A stretch of DNA of 64,000 nt from Phenylobacterium koreense (GCF_040545335.1 NZ_JBEPLU010000001.1:1364001-1428000), one strand, 5' to 3'; positions 51,492 through 61,564 are shown, counted from the first letter of the stretch. The notes: generated from the letters alone by a model not told the origin. Numbers and translations: made by a program.

Positions 51492-54013
51492 AAGCGGTAC
51501 TGGAACTCCACGCCGTAGGTGCGCGGGAAGTTCAGCTTCACCGTCTGGCGGTAGGTCCCAAGGGCCGTCAGGCTGGAGGCGGTGGCGCTCTGATAGGCCA
51601 CCTCGTCGAAGGCGTTCTTCACGTAGCCGATGATCGTGAAGCGATCCTGGCCGTCCTTCCACAGGGCGCGGAAGTCCACGATCTCGTTGGACGGCGCCGT
51701 GTAGTTGTCCTGGCTGAAGATCGTGCTCTGCTGGTCGTCGGTATAGGTGTACGTCCCGCCGACCGTCAGGCTGCCCATGTCGAAGTCCCAGGTGTAGTTG
51801 GCCCCGAAGTTGAACTTGTTCTCCGGCGTCATGGGCAGGCGATTGCCCTTCAGGTCCTGGGTCCGGGCCGTGGGCGTGCCGCCGATCGGATTGGCGCCGG
51901 CCTTGGAGGCGGTCGGGTCGTTGACGTCGACGAAGCAGCAGCCGTTGGTGACCTCGGCGTTGATATAGGCGTAGCTGCCGAAGATCTGCAGGTTGTCGAT
52001 CGGCGCCCATTGGGCTTCCAGTTCAACGCCCCAGTTGCGGGCGTCGAGGTTCAGGAACTGGGTGCCGGTCGCGCCCGAGGTCGGATCGATGATCACGCTG
52101 AGCGGGGCCTGGAAGCCCTCATAGTCGGCGTAGAAGATCGCCGAGTTCAACTGGAAGCGGCCGCCGAAGGTCTTCTTCAGGCCGATCTCATAGTTGTTGA
52201 CGTATTCCGGGTCCGCATAGGGGTTGGCGGTCAGGCCGTTGGAGGCCAGCCATCCGCCGGACTTGTAGCCGCGGCTGTAGCGGGCGTAGGCGTTGGTGTC
52301 GCCGTCCGGCTGCCACTGGACGCCGAGGGTGCCGGTGAAGGCGTCGTAGTCGGCCTTGAGGTCCCGGGTCAGGCCGCCGGTCGGATTTTCGCGGACATTG
52401 GCGTAGGCCGGGATCGCATGACAGGCCGCGATGGTCGCCCCGCCGCAAGCCACGAAGGTGGTGAAGTCCAGGGCGATACCCTGGGCGATCGGGAACGGAA
52501 CGGCGGCGAACTGGTTCAGCAGGCCAGCCGTGGTCGGGCTACGCGACACGTAGCGGGCGGAGTCGGTCCCGGTCTTTTCGTCCTTGGTCCAGCGCAGGCC
52601 GGCGGTGAGCGTCCAGTTCTCCGCGAACTCGTAGTCCACCTGGCCGAAGACCGCGTAGGAGTTCACTTCCAGCGTACCGTTGACCAGGAGGAAGTTGCCG
52701 TCCGGGTTCGGCGCGGCGGGACCGCGGGTGGCCAAGCTGAGCGGCGTGAGCATGGCGTCGTCGCCGAGCACGCGCAGGCCCTGAGGCTGCGAATAGTCCT
52801 GGTGGTACTGGTAAAGACCGGCGATCCAGTGAAGCGGGCCGTCGTTGTTGGACGAGAGGTTGATCTCGTTCGACCACCACTTCTGCTTCTCCTGATAGAA
52901 GAAGCGCTGGTCCGGCGAGACGCCCGCCGCGGTGAAGACGCCCAGCGGCATGTCGAACAGACCCTGCCGCGAGGAGCGGTCTTCGTCGCCGGCGGTGTCG
53001 TAGGTGTAGGCCTGGTAGCCGGCCAGATACTTCAGCGTCGCCCCGCCGAGATCCCAGGTCAGGTCGAACTGGAGGCGGTTGTGGTTGCTGAGCTTGCCCT
53101 CCATCGTCTGGTTCATGTCGATCTTGAAGGGATCGGAACTGGCGACGTTGGCCCCGGCGAAACCGAAGGTCGGGTTGTAGTAGAGCGCAGCGTTGCCCAG
53201 GCCGGTCGGGGACCGCGTGTCGTACGGGCTGATCACCGCCTCGTGGTTGTTGCCGACGCCGTAGCTGTCGTCCCAGTCGAACTTGGTATAGCGCAGGCGG
53301 GCGGTGGCGTTGTCGCCGAGGTCGGCCTCGATCTGGGCCTCGACCATGTAGCGCTTCATGGCGCTGGTGTCGCCGCCAGGGCCGATGTTCTCGATGAAGC
53401 CCTTGTCGCGGCGCTCCAGCGAGCCGCCGACCAGGAAGCGGAGGTTGTCGGCGATCGGCCCGGTGACCAGGGCGTCGGTGCGCCAGGAGCCGTAGTTCCC
53501 GACCATCGCGCGGACTTCGCCCTGGAACTCTTCGCTGGGACGGCGGCCGATGATGTTGAGCGCGCCGCCGACCGAGTTGCGGCCATAGAGGGTGCCCTGC
53601 GGGCCGCGCAGGATTTCGGTCCGCTCGATGAACAGCGACGGGGTCGAGGAATCGGCCATCGAGTTCGAGAAGATGCCGTCCGAATAGAGCGCCACGGACG
53701 GGTCGGTGCCGATGGCGTTGGTCAGGCGGCCGAAGCCCCGGATCGAGAGGCGGTCGTTGTTGGTGTAGGCCATGCTCGGCGAGACGCGCGCCAGGTCTTC
53801 GACCGAGGTCACGCCGAGGATGTCACGCTTTTCGGACGTGTAGGCCGTGACGGCCACCGGTACGTCCTGCAGGCTTTGCTCGCGTTTTTCGGCGGTGACG
53901 ACGAGCTCTTCGATCGTGAAGCTGTCTTGGGCCGCGGCCTGAGTGGCGGCGGACATGGCCGCGACGGACGCGCCCATGATGAACAGACTGCGCAGGCGCA
54001 GTGATTGAACCAT
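51488..54013 (-). CDS. TonB-dependent receptor
   Basis: 841 residues from ATG 54013, chosen because it begins the signal peptide (VAAMSAATQAAAQ). The plug domain includes IEELVVTAEKREQSLQDVPVAV, RLSIRGFGR and ILRGPQGTLYGRNSVGGALNI, characteristic of the iron/complex-substrate group common in Caulobacterales and sphingomonads. The barrel ends YGVEFQYRF with terminal Phe. The transposon inserted exactly at its stop codon, removing it from its own terminator. A TetR gene lies 300 bases upstream on the same strand with a 15-base palindrome between. Substrate unknown. Confidence 0.93.
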   Translation of the reverse strand: MVQSLRLRSLFIMGASVAAMSAATQAAAQDSFTIEELVVTAEKREQSLQDVPVAVTAYTSEKRDILGVTSVEDLARVSPSMAYTNNDRLSIRGFGRLTNAIGTDPSVALYSDGIFSNSMADSSTPSLFIERTEILRGPQGTLYGRNSVGGALNIIGRRPSEEFQGEVRAMVGNYGSWRTDALVTGPIADNLRFLVGGSLERRDKGFIENIGPGGDTSAMKRYMVEAQIEADLGDNATARLRYTKFDWDDSYGVGNNHEAVISPYDTRSPTGLGNAALYYNPTFGFAGANVASSDPFKIDMNQTMEGKLSNHNRLQFDLTWDLGGATLKYLAGYQAYTYDTAGDEDRSSRQGLFDMPLGVFTAAGVSPDQRFFYQEKQKWWSNEINLSSNNDGPLHWIAGLYQYHQDYSQPQGLRVLGDDAMLTPLSLATRGPAAPNPDGNFLLVNGTLEVNSYAVFGQVDYEFAENWTLTAGLRWTKDEKTGTDSARYVSRSPTTAGLLNQFAAVPFPIAQGIALDFTTFVACGGATIAACHAIPAYANVRENPTGGLTRDLKADYDAFTGTLGVQWQPDGDTNAYARYSRGYKSGGWLASNGLTANPYADPEYVNNYEIGLKKTFGGRFQLNSAIFYADYEGFQAPLSVIIDPTSGATGTQFLNLDARNWGVELEAQWAPIDNLQIFGSYAYINAEVTNGCCFVDVNDPTASKAGANPIGGTPTARTQDLKGNRLPMTPENKFNFGANYTWDFDMGSLTVGGTYTYTDDQQSTIFSQDNYTAPSNEIVDFRALWKDGQDRFTIIGYVKNAFDEVAYQSATASSLTALGTYRQTVKLNFPRTYGVEFQYRF

Positions 54014-54313
54014 GATAAAAACCTCCCAGCCAACGCGGGCGTTATGCCGCCCGTCGTGAGTGCTTGATGGGTCCAGGCTGGATGCCTCGAACGGCGTTCG
54101 AATAGGAGAAAAGCGGCGTCGCCGGAACTTTGCGCGGGCCTTGTGGCGCAAGAACCCGGCCTCGGGGCCGGCAGCCAACAGCTAAGCTTCGGAAAAGGCT
54201 ATCGAAAGGCTCCGGGCGCGTTCCGCAAGAAGCGTATGCCGGTCTTGAGATCAGATCTTTGAAGCCAGAGCACGATTCAACGACCAGACGATTCCGCCCG
54301 GTCGCACCGTGCT
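54014..54313. other. Promoter region of the TonB receptor, no gene
   Basis: 300 bases between the TetR stop and the receptor start hold no gene. They contain the palindrome at 54087-54101 and, at the far end, the AGAGCACG repeat. The region is the likely control point of the receptor. Confidence 0.55.
54087..54101. promoter_or_regulatory. 15-base palindrome TCGAACG-G-CGTTCGA, candidate TetR operator
   Basis: Perfect 7-bp inverted repeat with one central base, 74 bases upstream of the TonB receptor start. Size and symmetry suit a TetR-family operator, and a TetR gene lies directly upstream. Binding is inferred. Confidence 0.4.
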
Positions 54314-54315
54314 CT
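54267..54315. repeat. AGAGCACG inverted repeat at the TetR stop codon
   Basis: AGAGCACG (54267-54274) pairs with CGTGCTCT (54308-54315), and CGACC/GGTCG pair inside. It overlaps the TetR gene stop and resembles the AAAGCACGAT repeat at 3159-3206, which also overlaps a stop codon. Confidence 0.6.
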
Positions 54316-54916
54316 AGCGGCCGAGGATCAGCGCCTCGAGTCCACGCACCCCGGCTTCGAGGGTCTCGCCCTCCGGCCCGTCGCCAGGGCGCGCGCGGGA
54401 AAGCGAGACGGCGGCGATTCCGCGCCCCCAGGCCCAGATCGCCTCGGCGATCATCTGGGAAAGCTCGGGCGGATGATGGCCGACGAAATCCTCCATGATC
54501 GCCGTGCGCGAGACGGCCATCGCCTCGGCCTCCGCGCCCATGACGTCGTCGCGGCGGGCGCCGTCGCGCGCCTCGAACATCAGCTCGTAGAGTTCGGGCT
54601 TCTCGCGCAGGAAGGAGATGTAGGCCAGGCCGGTCGACCTCAGCCCGCTGTCGAGGCCGCGGCGTTCGTAGGCCAGGCGCATGGCGTCCGCGAGCTGGCG
54701 AAAGCCGTCGATGGCCAGACCGGCGAGCAGCGCGGCCTTGTCGGCGTAGTGGTAATAGACCGTTCCGGGCGCTACGCCGGCCCGATCGGCGATCGCCCGC
54801 AGCGAAAGACCAGCCCGGCCGCTTTCCTGCAGGATGTCGCGGGCCGCAGCCAGAAGTTGCCCCCTGACATTGCCCACGTGGTAAGTGCGCCGACGCTCCA
54901 GGCTCACCGCCGCCAT
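54314..54916 (-). CDS. TetR/AcrR-family transcriptional regulator
   Basis: 200 residues. The N-terminal helix-turn-helix is clear (LSLRAIADRAGVAPGTVYYHYADKAAL, about residues 36-62), followed by a ligand domain with YISFLREKPELYELMFEAR and AEAIWAWGRGIAAVSL. It is upstream of, and co-oriented with, the TonB receptor gene. A 15-base palindrome in the receptor promoter is a candidate target. Ligand unknown. Confidence 0.92.
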   Translation of the reverse strand: MAAVSLERRRTYHVGNVRGQLLAAARDILQESGRAGLSLRAIADRAGVAPGTVYYHYADKAALLAGLAIDGFRQLADAMRLAYERRGLDSGLRSTGLAYISFLREKPELYELMFEARDGARRDDVMGAEAEAMAVSRTAIMEDFVGHHPPELSQMIAEAIWAWGRGIAAVSLSRARPGDGPEGETLEAGVRGLEALILGR

Positions 54917-55036
54917 GACGCCTCCCCCTTTGCCCGGGCTTGCGCCCGACCCGATCCTTGGCGGTCGCCCGTACGCGCCGCCTAAGGTTATCAGCGCTAA
55001 GTTAAGGCCCCTTCCGCTGCGTCGCGCAACGACATT

Positions 55037-55507
55037 TCAGGTCAGGGACGCCACCTTGGCGGGCAGGGCCGCCACGAGGTCAGCCGGAGACAGCAGCGCC
55101 TGCAATCCGCGCTGGCCGCCATTCACGAACACTTTGGCGTGTGCGAGGGCGGCCTGGTCCACGACGGTGGGGACCTGGCGCTTCTGGCCGAACGGACTGA
55201 CCCCGCCGACCCGATAGCCGGTGATCCGCTCGGCGTCGGCTGGCTTCATCATCTGCGCCGATTTTCCACCGACCGCGGCCGCCAGCTTCTTCATCGCGAC
55301 CTCCTGGTCGGAGGCGAGCACGGCGCAGACCGGCTTGCCGTCGACCAGGGTCATGAGCGTCTTGAGGACCTGGTCGGGCGCCACGCCCAGGCTCTCGGCG
55401 GCCTGCAGGCCCACCCGCGGCGCGTCGGGGTCGTAGTCGTAGGCGTGCAGCTCGTAGGCGACCCCGGCCTTGTCCAGCGCGCGGGTCGCAGGGGTCGCCT
55501 TGGCCAT
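55037..55507 (-). CDS. ybaK: Cys-tRNA(Pro) deacylase YbaK
   Basis: 156 residues. The family core reads KATPATRALDKAGVAYELHAYDYD, ESLGVAPDQVLKTLM and SPFGQKRQVPTVVD, typical of YbaK/EbsC editing proteins that hydrolyse mischarged Cys-tRNA(Pro). ATG 55507 shares one base with the upstream stop (TGATG), so it is translated after the amidohydrolase gene. Cytosolic. Confidence 0.93.
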   Translation of the reverse strand: MAKATPATRALDKAGVAYELHAYDYDPDAPRVGLQAAESLGVAPDQVLKTLMTLVDGKPVCAVLASDQEVAMKKLAAAVGGKSAQMMKPADAERITGYRVGGVSPFGQKRQVPTVVDQAALAHAKVFVNGGQRGLQALLSPADLVAALPAKVASLT

Positions 55508-58500
55508 CAGTCCTCCTGGTGGCTGACGGAGACGGTCGAGGCCGCGCCCCAGCCCTCCCCGCCCGGCTGCGAGAACCAGAACGGCTTGTGGGCGGGCTTG
55601 CCGAGCTCGGTCATGGTCATGGCCTCGAACACCCGGCCGTTGGCGACCGTGTAGTGGATCGAGGCGCTGTTGCGGATGTTCTCCAGAGGGTTGGCGTCGA
55701 GCACCAGCAGGTCGGCGAGCTTGCCGGGCTCCAGGGAGCCGATGTCCTTGTCCATGCCCAAGTACTGGGCGCCCGAGAGGGTGCCCGCGCGCAGCGCCTG
55801 CATCGGGGTCATGCCGCCCTGCGCGAACATCCAGAGCTCCCAGTGGGCGCCCAGGCCCTCGCGCTGACCGTGGGCCCCGAGCTGCACCGAGACGCCGAGG
55901 TCGTTCAGCTCCTTGGCCACCTTGGCGATCTCGACATGGTTGTACTCCTCGTCGGGCATCTTGATCCGGCGGCGGGCGCGGGCGTCGAGGACCCGGCGCG
56001 GGACGAAGTTGGAGAGCCGCTCGTCGGCCCAGACGTCGGTGTGCTCGTACCAGTAGTTTTCGCCGAAGGAGCCGCCGTAGGCGACGATCAGGGTCGGGGT
56101 GTAGCCGACCTTGGTGGCCGGCCAGAGCTGGCGCACGTCGTCATAGACCTTGGCCACCGGGATGGAGTGCTCGACCCCGGTGTGGCCGTCCACGACCATG
56201 GTCATGTTGTGCTCGAACAGCGAGCCGCCCTCCGGCACCACCATGACGCCCAGCTCGCGCGCGGCGGCGAGGATCTGCTGGCGCTCGTCGCGGCGCGGCT
56301 GGTTGTAGCTCTTCACGCTGAAGGCCCCGATCGCCTTCATCCGCCGCAGGGTGGAGCGGGCGTCGTCGAGGCTGTCGATCTGGGCGGTGTAGGGCGACTT
56401 GGCGCCGTAGAGGATGGTGCCGGTGGAGAAGATCCGCGGGCCGATCACCTCGCCGGCCTTCTGCAGCTCGCTGTGGGCGAAGATCTCGCCGGAGTCGTTG
56501 GACGGGTCGTGGATGGTGGTGACCCCGAAGGCCAGGGCCGCATAGTTCACCCAGCTCTGCTGCGGGATGAGCTGCTCAGCGCCCATGGAGCCGTGCCAGT
56601 GGACGTCCACCAGGCCGGGGATGATGGTCTTGCCGGCGGCGTCGATGACCTTGGCGCCGGCCGGGACCGCGACCGAAGCGCTGGGACCGACGGCCTCGAT
56701 CCGGTTGCCGTTGACGACCACCGTGCCGTTCTCGACGACCTCGTCGCCCTTCATGGTGACGATCCGCGCGCCGGTGAAGGCGATGCGGCCCTGCGGGGCG
56801 GCGGCGGCCTGGGTGAAGGAGATGTCGATCCCCTGCTCGGCCGGCTTGGGCAGCTCGGCCGGCGCGCCGTCGACGAAGGCGAAGGCCTCCTTCAGATCGC
56901 GGGAATAGAGTTCCGGCCCCATCGACCACCAGAGACGCTGGCCATCGCCCGACCAGTGCAGGAACTCCCCGGCGTCGCGGGTCACGCGGCTGACCGGGAT
57001 CGAGGCGGTCTTGGGCGACAGGTCCACCGTCTGGCCGGTGGCGACAAAGGGCGTGACATAGGCGTTGAACCGCTCGGTCCAGGCCACGAACTTCTCGTCG
57101 GGGCTGAGCGCATATTCGGTGGCGAACTCGCTCATCAGGTGGGTGCGTTCGTCCGAGCCGTCGAGCTCGACCGAGCGCAGGGCGCGCTTGTCCTCGGCCT
57201 CCAGGGTCATGAAGAAGACCCGGTCGCTGGAGGCGCCGAACTGCGGTTGCACGCCCTTGTCGGAGATGCGTTCGGCCTTGGCCCCGCCCTTGGCCGAGAC
57301 CGCATAGAGCCCCGGCTCGCGGCCCCACATGGCCGAGGTCAGGAAGCCATCGGACACCGCGCGATAGACCACCTGCGAGCCGTCCGGGCTGAAGACCGGC
57401 TCGACATAGTGGCCGGGCTGGCTGGAGATCACCTTGCCCTCGCCGCCGCCGGCGCCGACCACGCGGACGGTCCCGAAGTCCTGGTCGTTCCAGGTGGTGT
57501 AGACGATGGAGCGGCCGTCACGGGACCAGGACGGATAGAACTCGAAATGGTCGCTCTGGCGAGTCAGGCGACGCGGGGCCGCACCGCTCTTCAGGTCCTT
57601 GATCCAGAGATGGCCGAGCGCCTGGTAGACGACCTTGTCGCCCTGCGGGTTCACCGAGGTCCAGCGCAGCATGCGGACCTTGAAGTCCTTGGGCGCGACC
57701 TCGACCGGGAAGCGCACGGCCTCCTGCACGGTTCGCGAGCCCTGGACGTGGAAGGGGATCTCGGCGACGGACTTGGAGGCGACGTCGATCTTCTTGATCT
57801 TGCCGCCAGCCCAGACGACGAGAGAGCGGTTGTCCGGCGTCCAGGCCAGGGTCGGATAGACCCCGTGGATGGCCCAGGTCTCCTGCATGTCGCGGTCGAG
57901 ACCGTCGAACACCGGCGTCTCGCGGCCAGAGGCGATGTCCATCACGTAGAGCACGGTCTTGTAGCGGACGCGCCGGATGAAGGCCAAGGACTTGCCGTCC
58001 GGAGACGGCGTCGGGCGGATCGAGCCGCCGGGGCCGGTGACGTAGGGCTCGACCTTGCCATTCTCGCGGTCCAGCCGCTGGATCACGTAGATCTGGCTGT
58101 TGACGTCCTTGGAGTACTCGAAGACCCCGCCGGGCGTGGAATCGTCGCTGAAATAGAGATAGCGGCCGTCCGGCGAGAAGGCCGGTTCGCCGGAGTCCTT
58201 CTGGTCGGTGCGCTTCTTGGTGAGCTGCAGGCCCTCGCCGCCCGAGCGGTGGTAGAGCCACATCTCGCCGGCCCCCAGGGAGCGGGTCGAGGAGAAGTGC
58301 TTGCGGGCGACGATGAACTCGGAGTCCGGGGTCCAGGACGGCTGGCTGAGCAGGCGGAAGGTCTCCTTGGTCACCTGCCGCGGCTGGCCGCCGTTGCGGT
58401 CGACGATCCAGATGTTGTCACCGCCGCCGCGGTCGGAGGTGAAGGCGATCCAGCGGCCGTTGGGCGAATAGCGGGGCTGCATGTCCCAGGCCATGCCGCT

Positions 58501-58758
58501 GGTCAGCGGGCGCGCCTCACCGCCGGAGATCGGCATGGCGTAGAGGTCGCCCAGCAGGTCGAACACGACCTCCTTGCCGTCAGGGCTGACGTCCAGGCTC
58601 ATCCAAGTGCCGGAGGTGACGTCGATCGGAACCTGACGGGTCGGGCCCGGCGGCGCGTTCACGTCCCACTTGGGAGCGTCCGCCTTGGGCGCATCGGCGA
58701 AGGCCGGCGCGGCGAGGACGGCGGCCATCGCCGCTGAAAGCAGAAAACGAGAGATCAT
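55507..58758 (-). CDS. Exported TolB-like/amidohydrolase fusion protein
   Basis: 1083 residues with a signal peptide (LSAAMAAVLAAPAFA). About the first 650 residues are WD40-like PD40 repeats of the TolB propeller type (FSPDGRYLYFSDD, PTPSPDGKSLAFIRRV, VFSPDGSQVVYRA). The C-terminal half is an amidohydrolase TIM barrel with the metal motif VDVHWHGSMG and later metal-site regions (TGVEHSI, LGAHGQREGLG). The combination is known in gammaproteobacteria and alphaproteobacteria and is thought to act on cyclic amides or peptides outside the cytosol. Substrate unknown. Followed directly by ybaK. Confidence 0.9.
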   Translation of the reverse strand: MISRFLLSAAMAAVLAAPAFADAPKADAPKWDVNAPPGPTRQVPIDVTSGTWMSLDVSPDGKEVVFDLLGDLYAMPISGGEARPLTSGMAWDMQPRYSPNGRWIAFTSDRGGGDNIWIVDRNGGQPRQVTKETFRLLSQPSWTPDSEFIVARKHFSSTRSLGAGEMWLYHRSGGEGLQLTKKRTDQKDSGEPAFSPDGRYLYFSDDSTPGGVFEYSKDVNSQIYVIQRLDRENGKVEPYVTGPGGSIRPTPSPDGKSLAFIRRVRYKTVLYVMDIASGRETPVFDGLDRDMQETWAIHGVYPTLAWTPDNRSLVVWAGGKIKKIDVASKSVAEIPFHVQGSRTVQEAVRFPVEVAPKDFKVRMLRWTSVNPQGDKVVYQALGHLWIKDLKSGAAPRRLTRQSDHFEFYPSWSRDGRSIVYTTWNDQDFGTVRVVGAGGGEGKVISSQPGHYVEPVFSPDGSQVVYRAVSDGFLTSAMWGREPGLYAVSAKGGAKAERISDKGVQPQFGASSDRVFFMTLEAEDKRALRSVELDGSDERTHLMSEFATEYALSPDEKFVAWTERFNAYVTPFVATGQTVDLSPKTASIPVSRVTRDAGEFLHWSGDGQRLWWSMGPELYSRDLKEAFAFVDGAPAELPKPAEQGIDISFTQAAAAPQGRIAFTGARIVTMKGDEVVENGTVVVNGNRIEAVGPSASVAVPAGAKVIDAAGKTIIPGLVDVHWHGSMGAEQLIPQQSWVNYAALAFGVTTIHDPSNDSGEIFAHSELQKAGEVIGPRIFSTGTILYGAKSPYTAQIDSLDDARSTLRRMKAIGAFSVKSYNQPRRDERQQILAAARELGVMVVPEGGSLFEHNMTMVVDGHTGVEHSIPVAKVYDDVRQLWPATKVGYTPTLIVAYGGSFGENYWYEHTDVWADERLSNFVPRRVLDARARRRIKMPDEEYNHVEIAKVAKELNDLGVSVQLGAHGQREGLGAHWELWMFAQGGMTPMQALRAGTLSGAQYLGMDKDIGSLEPGKLADLLVLDANPLENIRNSASIHYTVANGRVFEAMTMTELGKPAHKPFWFSQPGGEGWGAASTVSVSHQED

Positions 58759-58976
58759 GGCGCGGCCCCCACTCCGAAAAAGGCGCGCACCTCATCCGAG
58801 CGGCGCGCAAAAGTCGAGTCGGATAGGGCCAAAAATCGCCGAACTGCGCGGCCGCGGCGACTGACGAACGCCGTTCTACTGGCCAAGGCGGGAAAATCGC
58901 CCATATGCTGCTGGTGATGGCGCGGAAACCCACCCCAGGCGTTTCGCTGAAAAGGCCCGTTCAGGAGCTCCATTGG

Positions 58977-60371
58977 ATGACCCAAGGCGCAATCCCGTTG
59001 CCGCCTCCGGCCAGGTCGGCGCTCGACCTCATCGGTCGGACCCCCATGGTCGAGTTGCTCGGCTTCGACACCGGCCCCTGCCGCTTGTTCGTAAAGCTCG
59101 AGAGCGCCAATCCCGGCGGCTCCATCAAGGACCGGATCGCTCGCTCGATGATCGAGGCGGCCGAAGCGGACGGTTCGCTGAAGCCCGGCGGGACCATCGT
59201 CGAGGCCACCGCCGGCAACACCGGCCTGGGCCTGGCGCAGGTCGGCGTGCTGAAGGGCTACAAGATCCTGCTGGTGGTCCCCGACAAGATGAGCCGGGAG
59301 AAGATCCAGCACCTGCGGGCCATGGGGGTGGACGTGCGCATCACCCGGTCCGACGTGGGCAAGGGCCATCCCGAGTACTACCAGGACATGGCCGAGCGCC
59401 TGGCCGCCGGCATACCCGGGGCGATCTTCATCAACCAGTTCGCCAACCCGGCCAATCCGCTGGCGCACGAGACCACCACCGGCCCGGAAATCCTGGAGCA
59501 GATGGAGGGCGACATCGACGCCATGGTGGTCGGGGTGGGGTCGGGCGGCACGCTCACCGGCCTCGGCCGCTTCTTCGCCAAGGCCTCGCCCAAGACGAAG
59601 ATGGTGCTGGCCGATCCCGAAGGCTCGGTCCTCGCGCCGCTGGTCAACACGGGCAAGATGATCGAGCCCGGCTCGTGGGTGGTCGAAGGCATCGGCGAGG
59701 ACTTCGTGCCGGTCAATTGCGACCTGTCGCTGGTGTCGACCGCCTACACCATTCCCGACACCGAGAGCATCGCCGCGGCCCGCGAGCTGCTCTCTCGCGC
59801 CGGGGTGCTGGGCGGCTCGTCGTCCGGCACCCTGCTGGCGGGCGCGCTTCGCTATTGCCGCGAGCAGACCGAGCCCAAGCGGGTGGTGACCCTGGTCTGC
59901 GACACCGGCGCCAAGTACCTGTCCAAGGTCTACAACGATAGCTGGCTGGCCGAGCAGGGCCTTACCGACCGGCGCCTGCACGGCGACCTGCGCGACCTGA
60001 TCGGGCGCTCGGCGGACGAGGGGGCGGCGGTCACGGTGGGGCCGTCGGACAACCTGCTGACCGCCTACAACCGAATGCGCCAGGCCGATGTCAGCCAGCT
60101 TCCGGTGCTGGACGGCGGCCGGCTGATCGGCCTGATCGACGAGAGCGACCTGCTTGAGGCCATCGAGGACTCCAAGCCCGACAGGCGCTTCTTGCAGCCG
60201 GTCTCGGCGGCGATGACCGCCAAGCTCGACACCCTGCAGGCCAGCGATCCGCTGGACGCCCTGCTGCCGGTCTTCGAACGCGATCAGGTGGCCATCGTGC
60301 TGGAAGGCCACGAATTCGTCGGGCTGATCACCCGCATCGACCTCATCAACTATCTACGGCGGGCAGCGTGA
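58977..60371 (+). CDS. Cystathionine beta-synthase with CBS domains
   Basis: 464 residues from ATG 58977, preceded by AGGAG; earlier in-frame starts lack typical residues. The PLP lysine is K51 in NPGGSIKDRIA, and EATAGNTGLGLAQ and VGVGSGGTLTGLG complete the synthase fold. Two C-terminal CBS domains (about 345-460, LLTAYNRMRQADVSQLPVL; LEGHEFVGLITRIDLI) match bacterial CBS enzymes. It condenses serine and homocysteine to cystathionine. Its stop overlaps the next start by 4 bases (GTGA), so it pairs with the CGL gene in reverse transsulfuration. Confidence 0.95.
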   Translation: MTQGAIPLPPPARSALDLIGRTPMVELLGFDTGPCRLFVKLESANPGGSIKDRIARSMIEAAEADGSLKPGGTIVEATAGNTGLGLAQVGVLKGYKILLVVPDKMSREKIQHLRAMGVDVRITRSDVGKGHPEYYQDMAERLAAGIPGAIFINQFANPANPLAHETTTGPEILEQMEGDIDAMVVGVGSGGTLTGLGRFFAKASPKTKMVLADPEGSVLAPLVNTGKMIEPGSWVVEGIGEDFVPVNCDLSLVSTAYTIPDTESIAAARELLSRAGVLGGSSSGTLLAGALRYCREQTEPKRVVTLVCDTGAKYLSKVYNDSWLAEQGLTDRRLHGDLRDLIGRSADEGAAVTVGPSDNLLTAYNRMRQADVSQLPVLDGGRLIGLIDESDLLEAIEDSKPDRRFLQPVSAAMTAKLDTLQASDPLDALLPVFERDQVAIVLEGHEFVGLITRIDLINYLRRAA

Positions 60372-61558
60372 CGGACGAGGATCAGAACGGCGGCCGCCAC
60401 GGTCGGAACCGCCTGGAATTTGCGACGCGCGTCATCCATGGCGGCCAGTCGCCGGACCCCACGACCGGGGCGGTCATACCGCCGATCTACGCCACCTCAA
60501 CCTACGCCCAGCAGAGCCCTGGCGAGCACAAAGGCTTCGAATATTCCCGCAGTCAGAACCCGACCCGCTTCGCCTTCGAGCGGGCCATCGCCGACCTGGA
60601 AAGCGGGACGCGGGGCTTCGCCTTCGCCTCGGGGCTGGCGGCGATCTCGACCTTTCTCGAGGTGCTGGACGCCGGCGCCCACGTGATCGCCAGCGAGGAC
60701 CTGTACGGCGGCTCATTCCGCCTGTTCGACAAGGTCCGCCGCCGCACCGCGGGTCTGGAGTTCAGCTTCGTCGACATGAGCGACCTGGCGGCCGTCGAGG
60801 CGGCGATCACGCCGCGGACCCGGCTGATCTGGGTGGAGACGCCCACCAATCCACTGCTGCGGCTGGCCGACCTGGCGGCCATCGCCGACCTCGCCAGGCG
60901 GCGCGGAATCCTGGCGGCGGCGGACAACACCTTCGCCAGCCCCTACTGCCAGCGGCCGCTGGAGTTCGGGTTCGACGCGGTGATGCACTCCACCACCAAG
61001 TACGTCTCAGGCCATTCCGACATCGTCGGCGGGGCCCTGGTGGTCGGGCAAAACAAGGAGCTGGCCCACCAGTTGGCCTTCCTGCAGAACGCCGTGGGGG
61101 CCGTCGCCTCGCCTTTCGACTCGTTCCTGGCCCTGCGCGGGGTGAAGACCCTGGCCCTGCGCATGCAGCGGCATTGCGAGAACGGCATGGCGATCGCCCG
61201 CTGGCTGGAAGGCCGAAGCGACGTGGCCAAGGTCATCTATCCGGGCCTCGATAGCCATCCGCAGCACGACCTCGCCAGGCGCCAGATGACCGGCGGCTTC
61301 GGCGGCATGATTTCGGCGGTGCTCGACCGCGACCTGGCTGGGACGCGGCGAATGCTGGAGCGGACGCGGCTGTTCACTCTCGCGGAAAGCCTGGGCGGGG
61401 TCGAAAGCCTGATCGAGCATCCGGCGATCATGACCCACGCCTCGATCCCGCCCGAGACGCGGGCGCGGATCGGCATAGACGACGGCCTGATCCGCCTGTC
61501 GGTCGGGATCGAGGACGCCGGCGACCTGATCGCAGACCTGGAGCAGGCGCTGGCCTAA
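60368..61558 (+). CDS. PLP-dependent transsulfuration enzyme, probably cystathionine gamma-lyase
   Basis: 396 residues from GTG 60368, overlapping the CBS stop by 4 bases. The PLP lysine is K211 in HSTTKYVSGHSD, and YATSTYAQQSPGEHKGFEYSR is the substrate-entrance loop. The family includes cystathionine gamma-lyase, gamma-synthase and beta-lyase, which are hard to separate by sequence. The coupled CBS gene favours gamma-lyase, making cysteine from cystathionine. Cytosolic. Confidence 0.92.
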   Translation: MTDEDQNGGRHGRNRLEFATRVIHGGQSPDPTTGAVIPPIYATSTYAQQSPGEHKGFEYSRSQNPTRFAFERAIADLESGTRGFAFASGLAAISTFLEVLDAGAHVIASEDLYGGSFRLFDKVRRRTAGLEFSFVDMSDLAAVEAAITPRTRLIWVETPTNPLLRLADLAAIADLARRRGILAAADNTFASPYCQRPLEFGFDAVMHSTTKYVSGHSDIVGGALVVGQNKELAHQLAFLQNAVGAVASPFDSFLALRGVKTLALRMQRHCENGMAIARWLEGRSDVAKVIYPGLDSHPQHDLARRQMTGGFGGMISAVLDRDLAGTRRMLERTRLFTLAESLGGVESLIEHPAIMTHASIPPETRARIGIDDGLIRLSVGIEDAGDLIADLEQALA

Positions 61559-61564
61559 CGCGCT

